Assembly: GCA_963580285.1 (NCBI GenBank) | Contig: OY757013.1 | Coordinates: 152,075,900 to 152,139,899, forward strand | Direction: 5' to 3' | Origin: Lucinisca nassula | Lineage: Eukaryota > Mollusca > Bivalvia > Lucinida > Lucinidae | Length of the DNA: 64,000 nucleotides | In this document: one piece after another, positions 11,225 to 20,948 of the stretch | How the letters are laid out: every line of letters begins with the position of its first letter | How positions within the stretch are numbered: the stretch's first letter is position 1 | Program-made: the position numbers and the translations under genes | The notes under the pieces: generated by a model | What the model saw: only the letters and a program-made list of their open reading frames with translations | Database searches by the model: none | Told to the model about the DNA's origin: nothing

Positions 11225-11518
11225 TTCAACGGGTAAGTTTCGTGAAATTTCCGTGAAATTCCATGTAGGAGTGTGGTATCTTCTTGTAATAGCCGGTCAC
11301 ATGGTCCAGTCAAATCTTTTATTTGTTTCAACCTCTTAAGAGATCATAATGTAATGAGGTTCAGCGTTTCCATCGAGGAGAGTTGTGCTTCGTGATCGCT
11401 TATGAACTTGAAAAATAACTCGTATTTGATTGGACCATGAGACCGGCTGTTACAAGAAGATAATATACTCCTAAACGAGATTTCACGGACATTTCACAGA
11501 ACTTATCAGTCGAATAAT
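11225..11518. mobile_element. Foldback-type MITE with about 95-bp inverted ends
   Basis: Left arm about 11225-11320 (CCGTGAAATTCC..., TATCTTCTTGTAATAGCCGG, ACATGGTCCA) is repeated inverted at about 11420-11518 (TGGACCATGAGACCGG, TTACAAGAAGATAATATA, ATTTCACGG). The middle is about 100 bp. Arms differ at roughly one base in eight, so it is old. It has no coding frame. Confidence 0.75.
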
Positions 11519-11633
11519 GCTATTGATGATTTGTTAGATTACCTCCCTTAGTATTAACTGTCCTTGGTCAAGGGAGACAACTGATAGGTCCTTACTGCTT
11601 AATAGTTTTATGCTGCTTGGTGCATTTATGTGC

Positions 11634-11833
11634 TTAACCCCTGTCCTGCTGAATATTTATATATGCCACACCCACTACCGATTATCAACCAATCAGATTA
11701 CTTGATGCAAATTATTGCAACAATTTCCCAATCTGAATGGCAAACAATGTAGATCCTGATCAGATGGCTGATCAGATGGATCTACATTGTTTCAAAGATA
11801 AGGCATATCCGGGATTAGCAGGACAAGGGTTAA
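11634..11833 (-). mobile_element. MITE family A, CCTGCTGAAT subfamily
   Basis: TTAACCCCTGTCCTGCTG on the left and AGCAGGACAAGGGTTAA on the right. The hairpin has lost part of one arm: GATCAGATGGCTGATCAGATGG. Confidence 0.75.
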
Positions 11834-11965
11834 AAATGGTTTTACATGTGTTTGATCTAGCCATAATGTTTTTTTCCAAGATATATATGATAAGTAATGT
11901 CAAAATGTGAACTTGAACACTGCTGAAGTTGTCCACTGTAAGTTGTGGAAAGGCTGAATGAGGCT

Positions 11966-12178
11966 TTAACCTATTGTATGTGGGGAAACTCCTAAAGGGG
12001 TACCCTAGCAAACAGTGCAGGCCCAGATCAGGCGCGGCAGAATGCCGTGTCTAATCAGGGCCTGCTCTATTTTCAAAAATAGAATAAAATGAAAAAATAA
12101 GCCTGACATTCCTTATATGACAAATGGACTTGTCCAACATATAGCATTGGAAGAGTCCACTAGCATACAAAGGGTTAC
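11966..12178 (+). mobile_element. MITE family B, diverged copy
   Basis: TTAACCTATTGTATGTGGGG on the left and ACTAGCATACAAAGGGTTAC on the right. The hairpin is AGATCAGGCGCGGCAGAATG...GTCTAATCAG. The CCTGACATTCCTTATATGAC flank also occurs at about 14305 and 50170. Confidence 0.65.
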
Positions 12179-12302
12179 AAGCAACATTTGAAATAGCCTG
12201 TGCTAGGTAGAAATCATTTCCATGAAAAGTGCTTCCATTTTAGAAATCCAATTATTAGACTGCATGTGGAAAAATAGCATTAACCCTCGCTATGCTGAAT
12301 AT

Positions 12303-12507
12303 TTCAACCCTTGTCCAGGCTATGTCTGATCTTTCAAACAATGCAGATCCAGAACAGATGGCTTTTGAAGAAGCCATCTGATCAGGATCTGCATTGTTAG
12401 TCATTCAGTTTATGAAATTGTTGCAATGATTTGCATCAAGAAATCTGATTGGTTGATAATCAGTGGTGGGTGTGGCATATGTAAATATTCAGCAGGTCAA
12501 GGGTTAA
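12303..12507 (+). mobile_element. MITE family A, CCTGCTGAAT subfamily
   Basis: CAACCCTTGTCCAGGC on the left and CAGCAGGTCAAGGGTTAA on the right, with a hairpin GCAGATCC...GGATCTGC. A stray second terminus (TTAACCCTCGCTATGCTGAA) lies directly to its left at 12280-12303, probably from another truncated copy. Confidence 0.75.
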
Positions 12508-12519
12508 TATGCTACACTC

Positions 12520-12680
12520 CTTCCTATTTTCAGCCATGTGTATTGCATGGTATCAATTTTTACCGTGTATTCAGAAGCAGAATAGAAAACAGAATAGATC
12601 CTGATCAGCTGGCTTCTAAGCCAGCTGATCTGATCTATACTTTTTTCCAAAAAAGATACACCCTGGTTCAGCATGGTAAG
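12520..12680. mobile_element. Hairpin element family F (AGCTGGCTTC stem), copy 1
   Basis: The hairpin GATCCTGATCAGCTGGCTTC...AGCCAGCTGATC is flanked by CATGTGTATTGCATGGTATC and CCAAAAAAGATACACCC. It is closely related to the copy at 13225-13390. The two copies share flanks not present in families A or B. Confidence 0.65.
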
Positions 12681-12907
12681 CCAAAAAAAATATGCAGATA
12701 CGGAAGGCTGTTCTTGACTGCACACTCATAACAGAGTCATCACTGTTTTGAAATGCTTCCAAGTAACCAAGAGAAAGGTTGTGTTAGAGGGCCAAAAATT
12801 AGGGCACAACATGTATATACATTGGGAGCCAATTCGCTTTGACAAGAGTTTCTCACTGACAGATATACTACAGTCCAGTTTCCGTAAACCTGGTACCATT
12901 TTGGATG

Positions 12908-13128
12908 GGATAACCCTAAAACGAGTCTTTGACAAACATTACAGTCCCAGTTCAGACACCGGAGAATGTGGTGTCTGATCAGGGCCTTCACTGTTTATAA
13001 AAAGTTAAATCATTTTCTGAAAAAAAAAAAAATTATAAAAGCTATTACGAACTGACCCCCATAAATTTTGAAACAGACCCATGCTCTATATATTTGGAGA
13101 AAGATTCCATTCCGTACAAAAGGGTTAA
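12908..13128 (+). mobile_element. MITE family B, worn copy
   Basis: The right end TCCGTACAAAAGGGTTAA and the hairpin TCAGACACCGGAGAATGTGG...GATCAGG identify the family. The left end is blurred. The open frame 12748-12978 runs into it and is not supported as a gene. Confidence 0.5.
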
Positions 13129-13224
13129 ATCTAGTCAACAAAAGAATATTTTTTGTTTTATGCAGTTGCTTTCTGTTTATCTAGGAAAATAGAAAATGCT
13201 GAATATTTCAATATGCTATGCTTC

Positions 13225-13390
13225 TAGCAAGCTTTCGGCCATTTGTGTTGCATGATATCAATTTTTACTACAGATTTAGAAGCAAAATGGGAAACAGTAT
13301 AGATCCTGATCAGCTGGCTTCTCCGAAGCCAGCTGATCAGGATCTATACTGTTTTCAAAAAATATATCCCACTTCAGCAAAGTGAGAACA
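13225..13390. mobile_element. Hairpin element family F, copy 2
   Basis: The hairpin GTATAGATCCTGATCAGCTG GCTTC (turn TCCGAA) is almost perfect, and the flanks TGCATGATATCAATTTTTAC and AAAAATATATCCCACTTC match copy 1. Confidence 0.7.
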
Positions 13391-13400
13391 TACCTTTAAC

Positions 13401-13707
13401 GGCTCCTCACCCATTGGGGCTTGAACAAATAAATGGGCTGCATGATGCTTCCATGCAGAGCTGAAACCGACCCGCACATAGGTACTGGTAAACCGCTTAG
13501 AGGATCTAAGCCTGCCCAGGCAAAGCGGTGCGAGTCGGCCCGTCCATGCTTATAAACCCTGGTTTCATTGGTCGGCAGGGCTTGAGATGTCATTTCATCT
13601 CAGTGTTGGGCAAAAGTCCCACAAAATTGGAAGCAACGTCTCCAAAATGACCTTTACAGTGTTGACGGGGACGATAAACCTCAAATCAAACAAACAAACA
13701 AACATAC
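13401..13707 (+). mobile_element. SINE family S, full-length copy
   Basis: The head CTCACCCATTGGGGCTTGAA runs to a tail GACGATAAACCTCAAATC plus (CAAA)n. It belongs to the subfamily with GGCAAAGCGGTGCGAGTCGG rather than the CCGCGGTTCCTGG form seen at 3481 and 28079. Confidence 0.85.
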
Positions 13708-13915
13708 CTTAAAGCACTAATCATGGCTTACAGACAGCATTTTCATTTTTTCTCTCTTTTTCAGACATGAGTGTTAAGATTATTGTATGAATTACAGTAT
13801 TAGTGTGACATTCCCCAGAATTTCAGATTTTATGTAAAACGGCGTATGCTTACCATTTTATTTACCATTTTATAACACTGTTCATTATAGCACTGAATTG
13901 GAGAGTCATCACAGT

Positions 13916-14127
13916 TTAACCCTTATCTTGCTGTTCAAGACAACCCCTATCTTTGAAACAGTGTAGATCCAGATCAGATGGCTTCTGAAGAAGCCATCTG
14001 ATCAGGATGTACACTGTTTGGCATTCAATTTATGAATTTGTAGCAATAAATTACATCAAGTAATTTGATTGGTTGATAGACAGAAATGGGTGTGGCTTAA
14101 ATGAATATTCAGCAAGATAAGGGTTAA
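13916..14127 (+). mobile_element. MITE family A, nearly intact copy
   Basis: TTAACCCTTATCTTGCTG and CAGCAAGATAAGGGTTAA are perfect inverted ends over 18 bases. Length is 212 bp. The hairpin arms are complete, and the TTTGATTGGTTGATAGAC block lies between hairpin and right end. Confidence 0.85.
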
Positions 14128-14687
14128 GAAAAATGGCAGTTTAGCCAGCGTGTTTAACAACATTGATAAAATATGATATTTTTTTTTCTCGTGGACTTTC
14201 AGATAAGAAGGACTGGAATATTCTGTTGAGATAAGGGTAGTGTGAGATAAGGGTAGTGTGAGTACAGTGACTCCTGCGATCCTGAAACTACAGTTGACTG
14301 CCTGACACCCCTTATATGACAAATGGAATTGTCCAACATATAGCAATGGAAGAGTCCACTAGCATACAATGGTTTAACGGTCTTATATCAAAAACCATGT
14401 TATAATGAACAGTGTAGTAAAGAGGTTTTGGTGTTTATTAGAAGACAAATACTGACCAAAATGTAGTTTTATATAGGTAGCAGTGCGAAGTATCCCAGTT
14501 TGAGATAATGCATGTCACCTGCTGTAGGGTAAAAAGCATTTCAGCAGCTGGAACAGAAGGCCTGAATTTTAGAAGAACGAATCAAATTGGTGCAATATTT
14601 GTATTTTTACTTGTATATTATGTTTTGATTATTGATATTTGAGCTGAAAGTGAAAAACCGTCTTTGGACTTGAGCATTTAGCGAAGC

Positions 14688-14870
14688 TTAGCCCTTATTC
14701 CGCTGAACACGAAAACCCCTACCTTTGCAAACAGTGTAGATCCTGATCAGATGACCATCTGCTCAGGATCTACACTGTTTGGGATGAACACATGGTATCA
14801 AGTGATTTAATTGGTTTATAATCAGAAATTGGTTTTGCTAAATTAATTTATTCAGCAGGACTAGGGTTAA
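14688..14870 (+). mobile_element. MITE family A, shortened hairpin
   Basis: Left end TTAGCCCTTATTCCGCTG, right end CAGCAGGACTAGGGTTAA. The hairpin is cut to GATCCTGATCAGATGACCAT CTGCTCAGGATC, with the tip of the stem deleted. Confidence 0.75.
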
Positions 14871-14915
14871 ATGAACAGCCTTTTGTCAGAATATAATTCT
14901 GCCAGTCTACATGAT

Positions 14916-15346
14916 GGGCCTCCGTCATCCAGTGGTTAAGAGGGCTTAAACTCATAAACAGTAAGTCACTTACCACTGTAGGTTTAAGCTTCACTCGGAC
15001 CACATGACCTTAGATTCTGCAGCATAAAGTCGGGTTGTTTTTCTGCAGGGTACACCTCAGATTAACCCATTCGGTACCAGAAACCACTAAATGGGTACCT
15101 TTGCAAACAGTGCAGGCCCAGATCAGACGCAGCAGAATGCGGCGTCTGATCAGGGCCTACACTGTTTGCAAAAAGTTAAGCCATTTCCCGAATAAATTTT
15201 GAAGAAAACACAACCTGACACCCCTAAATATTTAAATGGACTCCTGCTATCTATAAGGAGGAAGATTCCATTTGGTACTAAAAGGGTTAATGATCGGCTC
15301 AATGAAACTACCATGAAAGAGCAGTAAAACCAAAATAAAAAATTCT
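14916..15346 (+). mobile_element. tRNA-derived SINE split by a MITE
   Basis: The SINE head GGGCCTCCGTCATCCAGTGG and body run to CACCTCAGATTAA at 15065 and resume at 15287 with TTAATGATCGGCTCAATG. They end near 15346 with GAGCAGTAAAACC and an A-rich tail. An insertion about 40 bp long after the box A region (repeating CACTGTAGGTTTAAGC text) makes it slightly longer than its relatives. Confidence 0.8.
15062..15290 (+). mobile_element. MITE family B, best copy, inside a SINE with TTAA duplication
   Basis: Starts TTAACCCATTCGGTACCAG and ends TTTGGTACTAAAAGGGTTAA. In unsplit SINEs the target reads CTGATTAACGATCGG. Here it is CAGATTAA, element, TTAATGATCGG. This directly shows a 4-bp TTAA target duplication. 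The hairpin is AGATCAGACGCAGCAGAATG CGGCGTCTGATC. Confidence 0.88.
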
Positions 15347-15531
15347 GTCTAAATGAAGTAAGCTGTAATGATCCTAAGAATTGGGACAGACAGGCCTAAG
15401 CAAACAGCACAGACACAAACCAGACTGCTCCTTCAGGGCCCACACTGTCTGCCATTCCATTTGCACTTTTAGGACTCCTTTCTGGATCATGAAACAAATT
15501 TGTTAAAATTTTAGGAGAATTACAGCAAGTG

Positions 15532-15744
15532 TTAACCCTTCTCTTGCTGTTCACGACAACCCCTATCTTTGCAAACAGTGTAGATCCAGATCAGATGGCT
15601 TCTGAAGAAGCCATCTGATCAGGATCTACACTGTTTGGCATTCAGTTTATGAATTTGTAGCAATAAATTACATCAAGTAATTTGATTGGTTGATATACCG
15701 AAATGGATGTGGCTAAACTGAATATTCAGCAAGATAAGGGTTAA
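15532..15744 (+). mobile_element. MITE family A, nearly intact copy
   Basis: TTAACCCTTCTCTTGCTG to CAGCAAGATAAGGGTTAA, with a full hairpin. The sequence is very close to 13916-14127. Confidence 0.85.
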
Positions 15745-16334
15745 TTATTAGGATTATTACAGTGTAGGGTCAACAGCTATTCATATAGTTCACAGCAGGT
15801 GCTGATCAGACTGTGTGGATGCACAGGCGCTTATCTGAGTCTTTATTGGACAAACGTGTTTAGAGATGTTTCTTCGTTTAGTAACGGCCCATTTACAGAT
15901 ATAGTGTATACAGTGGAAATTTGATGGTTCGAACCCTGATGGCTCGTTTAGCATGGTTTAGTCAAGCCTGTTCTTGGGTCTGCAGGAAATTTCTCTAAAT
16001 AAGATATAGGGATAACAGAGCAAATGTATGTTATGTGCACTCAATAGAATCACCTCGAATCAGGTCACTTGATATAATGTATTTGTTCGAATTGACAAAC
16101 AACGTAGATCCTGATCAGATGGCTTTTCAACTGAACAAGCACTGCAAAGGTATGGGTTATCGGTTCATCAGAACAATGTAACTTTAGACAAGTTGGATAT
16201 CTGTACTTAACATATTTACCATATATATTCGGACAAACAGGCCTGGCAAACAGCGTAAACCCAAATGAGAAGCTACAAAATGCAGCATACCAGGTTCTAC
16301 ACTGTTTGCTACTCAGGGGTTTTCAGACACAACA
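15745..16334. other. No gene; hairpin remnants
   Basis: It contains worn pieces of the CAAACAGTG hairpins near 16085-16130 and 16245-16310. No exon is supported. Confidence 0.5.
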
Positions 16335-16553
16335 TTAATCCTTGTCCTGCTGAGCCCGGATATGCCTGATCTTTCAAACAATGTACATGTAGATCCAGAT
16401 CAGATGGCTTCTGAAGAAGCCATCTGATCAGGATCTACATTGTTTGTCATTCACATTGTGAATTTGTTGCAATAATTTGCATCAAGTAATCTGATTGGTT
16501 GATAATCAGTGGTGGGTCTGGCATATTTGAATATTCAGCAGGTCAAGGGTTAG
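16335..16553 (+). mobile_element. MITE family A, CCTGCTGAGCCC subfamily
   Basis: TTAATCCTTGTCCTGCTGAG on the left, CAGCAGGTCAAGGGTTA on the right. The hairpin is complete, with an ACATGT insertion in one arm. It is most similar to 29926-30138. Confidence 0.78.
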
Positions 16554-16629
16554 GTGGTAAATTGTACTTGATAGTATGATAAGCATTTGATATGTCCGAA
16601 TATTTAGGATAAATATGGTCATAACGATA

Positions 16630-16905
16630 ACACACCCGTGCGACATACTTCATTTTTTCACATCTCCAAAATGGCCATTTTTCTGATGAAAATCCGTGAT
16701 ATTTTTCTTATATATACTGCAGACATAGGTTGTGGGTGCTTGTTAGAACTGTCTCACTGAGAGGGTTTTAACGAGTACCCACAACCTATGTCTGGAGCAA
16801 AAATAAGAAAAATAATGTATACCCCCGTAAACCCCAGCTTTCTCTATATAAAGTGGGGGTATAGGGGGGTCTTCATTTCACGGACTTGTTCATGTGATGT
16901 AGAGA
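16630..16905. mobile_element. MITE family E, long copy
   Basis: It begins ACACACCCGTGCGACATACT. The hairpin at 16726-16790 is GACATAGGTTGTGGGTGCTT...ACCCACAACCTATGTC. It continues AAATAAGAAAAATAATGTAT and AAAGTGGGGGTATAGGGGGG. The same order of modules occurs at 30185-30475. Confidence 0.72.
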
Positions 16906-17165
16906 AAAACACCTCATAAAGTCTCACTTTGTGACCTTTTAAATGTGTATACCACAAGCTTAGACAGACAGACAGACAGTTTTTCTTATGTTTTCTACCA
17001 TAAATGCCATCATGAAATTCTTTTTCTGATACATGTTTTTATACAATAGCAGTGTGTTACATTTGTTAAAGATACCAAAACTTGACCATGTCAAAAAATA
17101 TAAAATAAAGGCTTAAAAACCTGGATCCTTGTTGTTTTTGTTCATATTACCATAATTTACCCAAA

Positions 17166-19275
17166 GGGCCTCTGAAGCCTAGTGGGTAAAAGGTCTATCT
17201 GTTAATCATTAGGTCTGTCACCACTGTGGGTTCCAGCCTTCCTCAGATTATGTGGGATGTCAAGTTCTGCAGCAGAAAGTCCAGGTGTTTTTAGCTCACT
17301 AGAGCCAAAGGCTCCAGGGGAGCTTGTAGTATAGGCATCGGTCCGTCGTCATCGTCGTCAACATTTTCAAACATCTCCTCTGAAACTACTGGGCCTATTG
17401 AAACCAATTTACATGTGGAGACTCTGAGGGAAGTGGGTATCGAAAGGTTGTTCGTGAGGACTGGGTCACATGACCAATATGGCCGCCATGCACATATATG
17501 GTAAAAACCTTTAAAAATCTTCTTCTCAAGAACTGAATGGCAGATGTTCTTGAAACTCGGTATGCAGCATCAGGGACTCGGGGGTGGGGGGGGGGGGGGG
17601 GGGGGGGGGGGGCTACCAAGTTTGTTCAAATGATGACCTTTAGTTAATCTTGACCTGTTTTGGTCAAATATGGTCACTTGGACATTTGTATGGAAAAAGG
17701 CAAATCAGTTGATTTTTTTGATTGCATGGTAGCTGGTGGCATCAGAAATGATATTTGCACTCAGCCGAATGGAATTTTGTAAGTTCTGAAGGTCAAGTTA
17801 ATTTACTGACCTTTGTTCGGGAAGGCTCAGATTCAGTATTTTTATCTTCTTCTCAAATTAAACTGCTGGGTCGATTGAAACTAAATTACATGTGGAGCCT
17901 CTATGGGAAGGGGGAAGAAATGTTTGTTTGTAAGGAATGGGTCACATGACAAATATGGCTGCCATGCTCATATATGGTAAAAACCTTCAAAAATTATTTT
18001 CCCAGGAACCAAATGGCCAATGACATTGAAACTTGGTGGGGGGGGGGGGGGGGGGCTACCAAGTTTGTTCAAGTGATGACCTTTGATTGACCATGACCTA
18101 TTTTACGTCAAGGTCAAATTTGGTCACGAAGATATATGTAAGGAAAAAGGCCAAAACAGTGGATTTTTCTGATTGCATGGTAACCTGTGGTATCAGAAAT
18201 GATATTTGCAATCAGCTGAATGGAAGTTTTTCAATTCCAAAGATCAAGGTCATTTGCCGACCTTTGTCATTGATGGCTCAGATTCAGTATTTTATTTTCT
18301 TCTCTACTCAAACTGCTAGGTTCATTGAAACCAAATTACATGTGGATCAAGCTTCTATGGGAAGGGGGAATGAAAGTTTGCTCGTAAGGATTGGATCACA
18401 TGACCAATATGGGGTTGCCATGCCCATATAGTAAAAACCTTAAAAAATCTTCTTTTAAGGAACCAAATGGCCGATGACCTTGAAACTTGGTATGCAACAT
18501 CTGGGGCTCGGACCCTACCAATTTTGTTCAAATGATGACCTTTGATTGACCATGACCTATTTTACGTCAAGGTCAAAGGTCACGAAGATATATGTATGGA
18601 AAAAGGCCAAAACAGTGGATTTTTCTGATTGCATGGTAACCTGTGGTATCAGAAATGATATTTGCAATCAGCTAAATGGAAGTTTTACAATTCCGAAGAT
18701 CAAGGTCATTTGCCGACTTTTGTCATTGATGGCTCAGATTCAGTATTTTATCTTCTCTACTCAAACTGCTAGGTTGATTGAAACCAAATTACATGTGGAT
18801 CGAGCTTCTATGGGAAGGGGGAATGAAAGTTTGCTCGTAAGGATTGGGTCACATGACCAGTATGGCTGCCATACCCATATGGTAAAAACCTTAAAAAATC
18901 TTTTTCTCAGGATCCAAATGGCCGATGACCTTGAAACTTGGTATGCAGCATCGGGGGCTTGGACCCTACCAATTTTGTTCAAATGATGACCTTTGGTTGA
19001 CCTTGACCTGTTTTTACGTCACAGTCAAATTTGGCCACATAGACAATTGTATGGAAAAAGGCAAGACAGTGTATTTTACTGATTGCATGGTGGCCTTTTG
19101 TTGTCACATGACCAAGATGGGCACCATGCCTGTATATGGTACAAACCACATGACCTGTGGTGAGCGTAGTGGCCCATGGGCCTCTTGTTTCTACAGGTAC
19201 TAGCTAGAAAAAGTGAAATAATCTTGAAGGGGCTGTAAGACCAAAAGCAAGCCAAACCAAACCAAAAAAAAAAAA
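17166..19275 (+). mobile_element. tRNA-derived SINE split by a 1.9 kb repeat
   Basis: The 5' part (17166-17290, GGGCCTCTGAAGCCTAGTGG to GTCCAGGTGTTT) and the 3' part (19188-19275, TTTCTACAGGTACTAG to GAAATAATCTTGAAGGGGC and A-rich tail) belong to one SINE. The part between the GGTACT block and GAAATAATC is shortened. Everything between 17291 and 19187 is foreign. Confidence 0.75.
17291..19187. mobile_element. AGCTCAC-type element with four units of about 450-480 bp
   Basis: The left end is TTAGCTCACTAGAGCCAAAG and the right end is GTGGCCCATGGGCCTCTTG. Internal units are marked by ATTGAAACC(A)AAATTACATG at about 17395, 17873, 18328 and 18777 (spacing 478, 455, 449). Each carries GGTCACATGACCAATATGG, GTATGCAGCATC and a GTTCAAATGATGACCTTT block. 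Two units carry poly-G runs (17580-17612 and 18038-18054) at the same position. Open frames of 64-146 codons across it are repeat-derived and not genes. Confidence 0.75.
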
Positions 19276-19289
19276 TTAGAACATACAAT

Positions 19290-19440
19290 TTGCTACCTGA
19301 TGTGTCTGAAAATAGCTGGATGAATGGCAAACTGTAGAAATGAAGAGATGCCACACTATGCGGCGTCTCATCTGTGTCTACAATGGCTGCTCAGGCCTGT
19401 CTGTCCTAATAAATATGTAAGAAATATTGATAAGATTTGT
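19290..19440. mobile_element. Hairpin element family D, worn copy
   Basis: It has GTGTCTGAAAATAGCTGGAT and GAATGGCAAACTG, then a decayed GAGATGCCACACTATGCGGC hairpin and GGCCTGTCTGTCCTAAT. Confidence 0.55.
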
Positions 19441-19555
19441 AAAGTAAATTGATATGATTTACCAATGATTGGTGGTTGGATGAGGTGAAGTAAAAGATAA
19501 CATGCCCATTTGATATATAAAAGTCAGGGGTATAAATCACATGAACCAGCACGTG

Positions 19556-19995
19556 AAATGAACACCACCCTAAACACAACTTTATACAGAGAAATGTGGG
19601 GTTTGCAGGGGTATATAATACTTTTCTTATTTCTGCTCCAAGACACAGGTTGTGGGTACTCGTTGGAACCTCCTCATTGAGATGGTTCTAATGAGCACCC
19701 ACTACCTGTTTGCAGTATTACATTACGAAAACACGCCTATATAATTTTGAACCCCCACTTTTATATAGTCAAACTGGCATTTACAGGGTTAAACCTTATT
19801 TTTCTTATTTCTGCTCTAAAATATAGATCTTGGGTACTCGTTAGAACTGCCTCGAGGCGGTTCTAACGAGTACCCACAATCCATTTTAGAGCAGATCGAG
19901 GCATTTCTTACGAGTACCCACGATCTATATTTTAGAGCAGAAATAAGAAAAATAACAGTTTTTTATCTTAAAATTTTCGTTTTTTCGGCGGCAAA
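19556..19995. mobile_element. MITE family E cluster with two hairpin units
   Basis: One hairpin at 19645-19705 (GACACAGGTTGTGGGTACTC) is flanked by mirrored CACTTTATACAG and CACTTTTATATAGTC blocks. A second compound hairpin at 19825-19945 has arms TAGATCTTGGGTACTCGTTA and TACGAGTACCCACGATCTA, with an extra nested CGAGGCGGTTCTAACG arm. It probably arose by one copy inserting into or recombining with another. Confidence 0.65.
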
Positions 19996-20039
19996 GTTTT
20001 CAATGTATTTGTATAGGCATGTTTTCGTAATGATAAGAA

Positions 20040-20137
20040 AACCGTGAGATGCCGAGTTCTGCAACAAAAGGTGCGGTGGTTTTTCTCTGGGTACTCCGGT
20101 TTATGCCAATCTCTGATAAATGATTGGCCCAAGGTTA
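20040..20137 (+). mobile_element. tRNA-derived SINE, 5'-truncated
   Basis: It starts inside the body at GTGAGATGCCGAGTTCTGC and runs to TGATTGGCCCAAGG, where the MITE at 20138 interrupts it. No 3' part follows. Confidence 0.65.
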
Positions 20138-20349
20138 TTAACCCTTATCTTGCTGTTCACGACAACCCTATCTTTGGAAACAGTGTAGATCCAGATCAGA
20201 TTGCTTCTGAAGAAGCCATCTGATCAGGATCTACAGTGTTTGACAATCAATTTATGAATTTGTAGCAATAAATTACATCAAGTAATTTGATTGGTTGATA
20301 GACGGAAATGGGTGTGGCTTAACTGAATATTCAGCAAGATAAGGGTTAA
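20138..20349 (+). mobile_element. MITE family A, copy between a SINE and a satellite
   Basis: TTAACCCTTATCTTGCTG to CAGCAAGATAAGGGTTAA with a complete hairpin. Its right border coincides with the left border of a 39-bp satellite array. Confidence 0.82.
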
Positions 20350-20350
20350 A

Positions 20351-20760
20351 GAGTACAATAAAAGCCGTGGTCTGGCCAAGCTTACGGAAGCTTACAATGA
20401 CACTTGTGTTCTTGCCCCATTTTCTAAAGCATACAAACAAAGCTGTTTTCTGGCCAAACTTCCTAACATATACAGTAAAAACAGTGCTCTGGCCAAGCTC
20501 CCTTAAGCGTACAGTGAAAGCTGTGTCCTGGCCAAGGTGTGTTAAGCACACAGTGAAAGCTTAGTTCTGGCCAAGCTTCCTAAAGCATGAAAGCTGTGTT
20601 CTGGGCAAACTATCAATTAGCGTACATTAAATGTTGTTCTGGCCAAGCTTCCTAAGCGTACAATGAAAACTGTGTTCTGGCCAAGCTTCCTAAAGCGTAC
20701 AGTGACCGATGTTTCCTGGCCAAGCTTCTTAAGCCCATAATGAAAACTGCGTTCTGACTT
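20351..20760. repeat. 39-bp satellite, array 1 (about 10 units)
   Basis: The unit consensus is CCTAAAGCGTACAGTGAAAG followed by CTGTGTTCTGGCCAAGCTT. Units here are quite diverged. The 39-base period is 13 codons, so both strands show open frames with a 13-residue repeat (such as FRKLGQNTAFTVR). These are by-products, with no start context or domain. Confidence 0.9.
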
Positions 20761-20948
20761 CAGCGTGCTGTAGGCCCATGGGGAAGGGGGTAGTCCAACT
20801 TGAGCAACTTGTCACGCTCATAAGAAAGCAAGTACACTCCATCGGATGAGGTTGCGTCTTTCTTACAAGAGTACAGGGTTTGCCCACATTACCGGCTGTT
20901 TCATTTTACACCCGGCAATGACATTGAAAATTGACAATCTTTCAGATA

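Noticed and set aside
12748..12978. 76-codon frame starting MKCFQVTKRKVVLEG
   Set aside because: The 3' half lies in a worn family B MITE, and the 5' half has no recognised similarity.
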